This document shows, piece by piece, positions 61,893 to 64,000 of a stretch of 64,000 bases of DNA. Origin of the DNA: SW132 sp038150125 (lineage in GTDB: Bacteria; Bacteroidota; Rhodothermia; Balneolales; Balneolaceae). The notes beneath the pieces are model-generated. The model made no database searches, had not been told where the DNA came from, and was given only the letters and a program-made list of their open reading frames with translations. The stretch's first letter is position 1. Each line of letters starts with the position of its first letter. The translations under genes were made by a program, and so were the position numbers. The stretch spans positions 1 to 64,000 of the forward strand of contig NZ_JBBVMF010000019.1 of assembly GCF_038150125.1 (NCBI RefSeq), given 5' to 3'.

Positions 61893-62924
61893 TTAAAAAT
61901 CATCCATCTCTTCAATCCAGTACTCTTCAATGTCTTCTGGTGATGGAGGTTCTGCCGGCCTCACCAGGCGAAATCCGACAAACGGTGCACTTGTATGCCA
62001 CCATAAACTTTTCGGGAATTGAGGGTCGAGCTGCTTCCATTTAGAGTCAGACCCCATCCGTTTTGCACAGCGCTGATCTGCCGGGTCATCCTGCCACGAA
62101 CCGCCGCGAACTGCCCTTGGATAAAGTTCGGTTGATTTGAACCAGGGATTGTCTGCAGGCTCGCCATCAAGCCGTTTAAAATAATCTTCATTGTACTGAT
62201 CCATCGTCCACTCCGACAAGTTACCCGCCATATCGTGCAGGCCAAACGGGTTCGGCTCTTTTGTGCCCACCTGGTTGTAGCTGCGATCGCTGTTTTCTCT
62301 GTGCCAGGCGTGATCGTCAATGTCTTCAGCCGAATTGCCAAAATAGTAGGCGGTTTCGGTTCCGCCGCGGCAGGCATATTCCCATTCGGCTTCGGTGGGC
62401 AGCCGGTAAAAGTTTCCGGTTTTTGCCGTTAGCCACTTGGCAAACATCACGGCGGCGTAATGCGTCATGCTAATAGCGGGATAACCATCGCGCCCCATTC
62501 CAAAGGTCATATCCACATACGGCTGAGTTGGCGTTGAAAGCGCGTCTGCCATTATTGAAATCTCTTTTTGGTCGGCTGAGGCGAGTTCTGTTTCAAGGTC
62601 GGCCATCACCTCGTTGGCAAAGAGATCAAATTGGTTCCAGGTGATTTCATACTTTCCCATCCAGAACGGATCGACCTGTACTCGCCGTTGGGGACCTTCA
62701 TTCTCTGCCCGACCGGCTTCATCTCCCGGACTCCCCATCATAAATTCTCCGCCCGGAATGGCCACCATCTCAAGATCCTCCCCCGTTCCGGGAATCTCCA
62801 TGGTGAAATCCTCAAAAGACTGACCGGCGAGAGTAAATCCCATCCATGTTAACCCTAACATACACAGTAAAATAAAAAGCGCTTCCGTTTTGTAGCGCGA
62901 AACAAATGTATCAAACATATTCAT
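61893..62924 (-). CDS. SUMF1/formylglycine-generating-enzyme-like domain protein, membrane-anchored
   Basis: 343 residues. An N-terminal hydrophobic segment (about 14-35) acts as signal or anchor. The SUMF1 domain follows: IPGGEFMMGSPGDEAGR, VDPFWMGKYEITWNQF, YRLPTEAEWEYACRGG, NPFGLHDMAGNLSEWTMD and AVRGGSWQDDP. The catalytic Cys pair of true formylglycine-generating enzymes (in the RGGSF.C....C segment) is not there, so sulfatase activation is unlikely. Related proteins act in gliding/T9SS (GldJ/K-like) or as structural domains. Target unknown. Confidence 0.88.
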   Translation of the reverse strand: MNMFDTFVSRYKTEALFILLCMLGLTWMGFTLAGQSFEDFTMEIPGTGEDLEMVAIPGGEFMMGSPGDEAGRAENEGPQRRVQVDPFWMGKYEITWNQFDLFANEVMADLETELASADQKEISIMADALSTPTQPYVDMTFGMGRDGYPAISMTHYAAVMFAKWLTAKTGNFYRLPTEAEWEYACRGGTETAYYFGNSAEDIDDHAWHRENSDRSYNQVGTKEPNPFGLHDMAGNLSEWTMDQYNEDYFKRLDGEPADNPWFKSTELYPRAVRGGSWQDDPADQRCAKRMGSDSKWKQLDPQFPKSLWWHTSAPFVGFRLVRPAEPPSPEDIEEYWIEEMDDF

Positions 62925-63361
62925 TTGGGAGACACAAGGTAGAATTATTCTGATTCAGAGCTCATCAGAATAAATAAAAACGTGGAGAATAGGAAGACGT
63001 GTGTTGGATTTAGTTCAATGTGACTAAACTTTTACAAACAGAGTTGTGAGTTTTGAGTGATAAATGATGAGTTTACTCACCATCCACCAAAAGCCCATCA
63101 CTCCTGAGCAGGTAGCTGGACCCCTCACCAAAGAAAAGTGCCGGTAAAAAGGAAACAGCGGTTGTCTCCCCCTGGATGACACCTAAGCAGTCCTCCTCAC
63201 CGCCGACATCTTACAATAAAGCCCAAGGTGGCCAGGGCTTCGGATTGTAAAGATCCAGCGTTTACCAGCCATAGTAAATACCCTGAACAGCATCACATCT
63301 CCAGCAGTTAATTTGGAACACCCATTTGCTTTTTAGCGACGGAATGATTCCCTACTCAATC
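62925..63361. other. intergenic region with a possible decayed ORF
   Basis: Between two minus-strand genes. The minus strand at 63073-63210 reads 45 codons of plausible protein (GEEDCLGVIQGETTAVSFLP, ending in a stop), but there is no start codon and a stop lies just upstream. Nothing recognisable; possibly the tail of a degraded gene. Confidence 0.3.
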
Positions 63362-64000
63362 CTATCGGCCACTATTTCCTTCTTCCTTCATTTCTGGCCG
63401 CTGCAAATATGGAAGTCCTTCTTCAATCCAAGCCGGTGCGTCTTCACCTTTCAGATAATGATCGTGCCACTGAAAAGCCCGGGTGGCATAGTCGATCTGG
63501 TTTTCTTCCCTGGCCAGTCCGTGATTTTCACCCTCATAAACCAGCATCACAAACGGTTTTTCCATGCGCCGCATTGTGGTATACAACTCCACGCCCTGGT
63601 TGAAATCTACCGCGCCATCATCTGTACCGAATTCAACCAAGAGAGGAGTCTCGGTATTTTGAATGTTAAATATGGGCGAATTATCGATGAACTTATCCCA
63701 ATCCATCCACCACGGATCGGGGAATCTGCCCTGACTAATTTCAAAAATATTGGCATCTGTAATACCGGCGTTCCAATAGATTGAATTGTACATGCTCACC
63801 ATATTTGTCAGCGGTGCACCGGCAACAGCCGAATTAAACATATTGGTCTGGGTAATAATGAACGATGTTTGATAGGCGCCCCAGGAATGACCCGTAAGCC
63901 CGAGTTTCTCTTCATCGATCATTCCACTTTCCAGTACTTTCTCAACAGCCGGCACAACAGATTCAACTGCTGACATACCCGGATCACGAAGTTCGTACGT
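63362..64000 (-). CDS. S9 prolyl-oligopeptidase-family peptidase, C-terminal part
   Basis: 213 residues up to the window edge, where the frame stays open (TYELRDPGMSAVESVV), so the N-terminal propeller lies outside. Catalytic triad: nucleophile in LGLTGHSWGAYQTSF, Asp in VEFGTDDGAVDF and His in YEGENHGLAR. Alpha/beta-hydrolase of the dipeptidyl-peptidase/acylaminoacyl-peptidase group, probably exported. The apparent ATG at 63976 is internal, not a start. Confidence 0.92.
   Translation of the reverse strand, partial: TYELRDPGMSAVESVVPAVEKVLESGMIDEEKLGLTGHSWGAYQTSFIITQTNMFNSAVAGAPLTNMVSMYNSIYWNAGITDANIFEISQGRFPDPWWMDWDKFIDNSPIFNIQNTETPLLVEFGTDDGAVDFNQGVELYTTMRRMEKPFVMLVYEGENHGLAREENQIDYATRAFQWHDHYLKGEDAPAWIEEGLPYLQRPEMKEEGNSGR

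Overview
The window reads as a chromosomal segment of a marine-type Bacteroidota/Balneolota relative (Balneolia or Rhodothermia is my best guess, by inference). Pointers are lipoproteins with Bacteroidota-style lipoboxes, a C-terminal type IX secretion (T9SS) sorting domain on a secreted glucanase, an ECF sigma/FecR/STN-TonB-receptor set, several likely TTG starts without clear Shine-Dalgarno sequences, and Tat-signal oxidoreductases. No rRNA, tRNA, integrase, phage or CRISPR array was seen.

Layout. 1-12.3 kb: a beta-propeller lipoprotein, a very large ThuA / sugar dehydrogenase / PKD / cytochrome c fusion, two MsbA-like ABC exporters, an SGNH esterase, a RelE/ParE-type toxin-antitoxin (TA) pair and a diheme cytochrome c. 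12.3-17.7 kb: an accessory island with a decayed TonB-receptor tail, a YefM/YoeB-like pair, a PIN-like protein, a DUF433/DUF5615 pair, a NERD protein broken by one stop codon, a VapBC pair and a DUF6940 protein. Two of its intergenic spaces fold like integron attC sites, with no integrase in view. 18.4-24.4 kb: ECF sigma, DUF5666-repeat lipoprotein, FecR, TonB receptor. 24.7-34 kb: ScyD-like propeller, 148-bp tandem repeats, an acidic lipoprotein, an ABC/GntR operon, GlpQ, a histidine phosphatase, OsmC, and a REP-associated tyrosine transposase (RAYT) with its REP elements. 34-52.5 kb: two RND efflux operons, each with one adaptor and two permeases and no outer-membrane factor, separated by a propeller lipoprotein. 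The second is split by a DUF559 gene lying between two 172-bp MITE-like repeats. 52.8-64 kb: a DUF2281 antitoxin with a frameshifted VapC, a secreted GH81 beta-1,3-glucanase, ApbE, a second DUF559 gene among palindromic repeats, a hydroxypyruvate-isomerase-like protein, a Gfo/Idh/MocA oxidoreductase, a SUMF1-domain protein and the end of an S9 peptidase.

What stands out is repeat biology. At least four unrelated families of palindromic repeats are present, and copies repeatedly sit flush against stop codons (OsmC, two RND permeases, propeller, GH81, DUF559, TIM-barrel protein, Gfo/Idh/MocA, SUMF1). One family has its RAYT in the window. Two others surround DUF559 (Vsr-fold nuclease-like) genes, suggesting by inference a DUF559-linked repeat system analogous to RAYT/REP. 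Degenerate period-7 tandem repeats recur in about ten intergenic places.

Working together: the sigma/FecR/receptor set would couple uptake of an unknown ligand to transcription; the RND and ABC proteins form an export block; the 53.5-64 kb genes look like secreted polysaccharide degradation plus sugar-derivative oxidation and isomerisation. All functional names are family-level inferences from the sequence alone.
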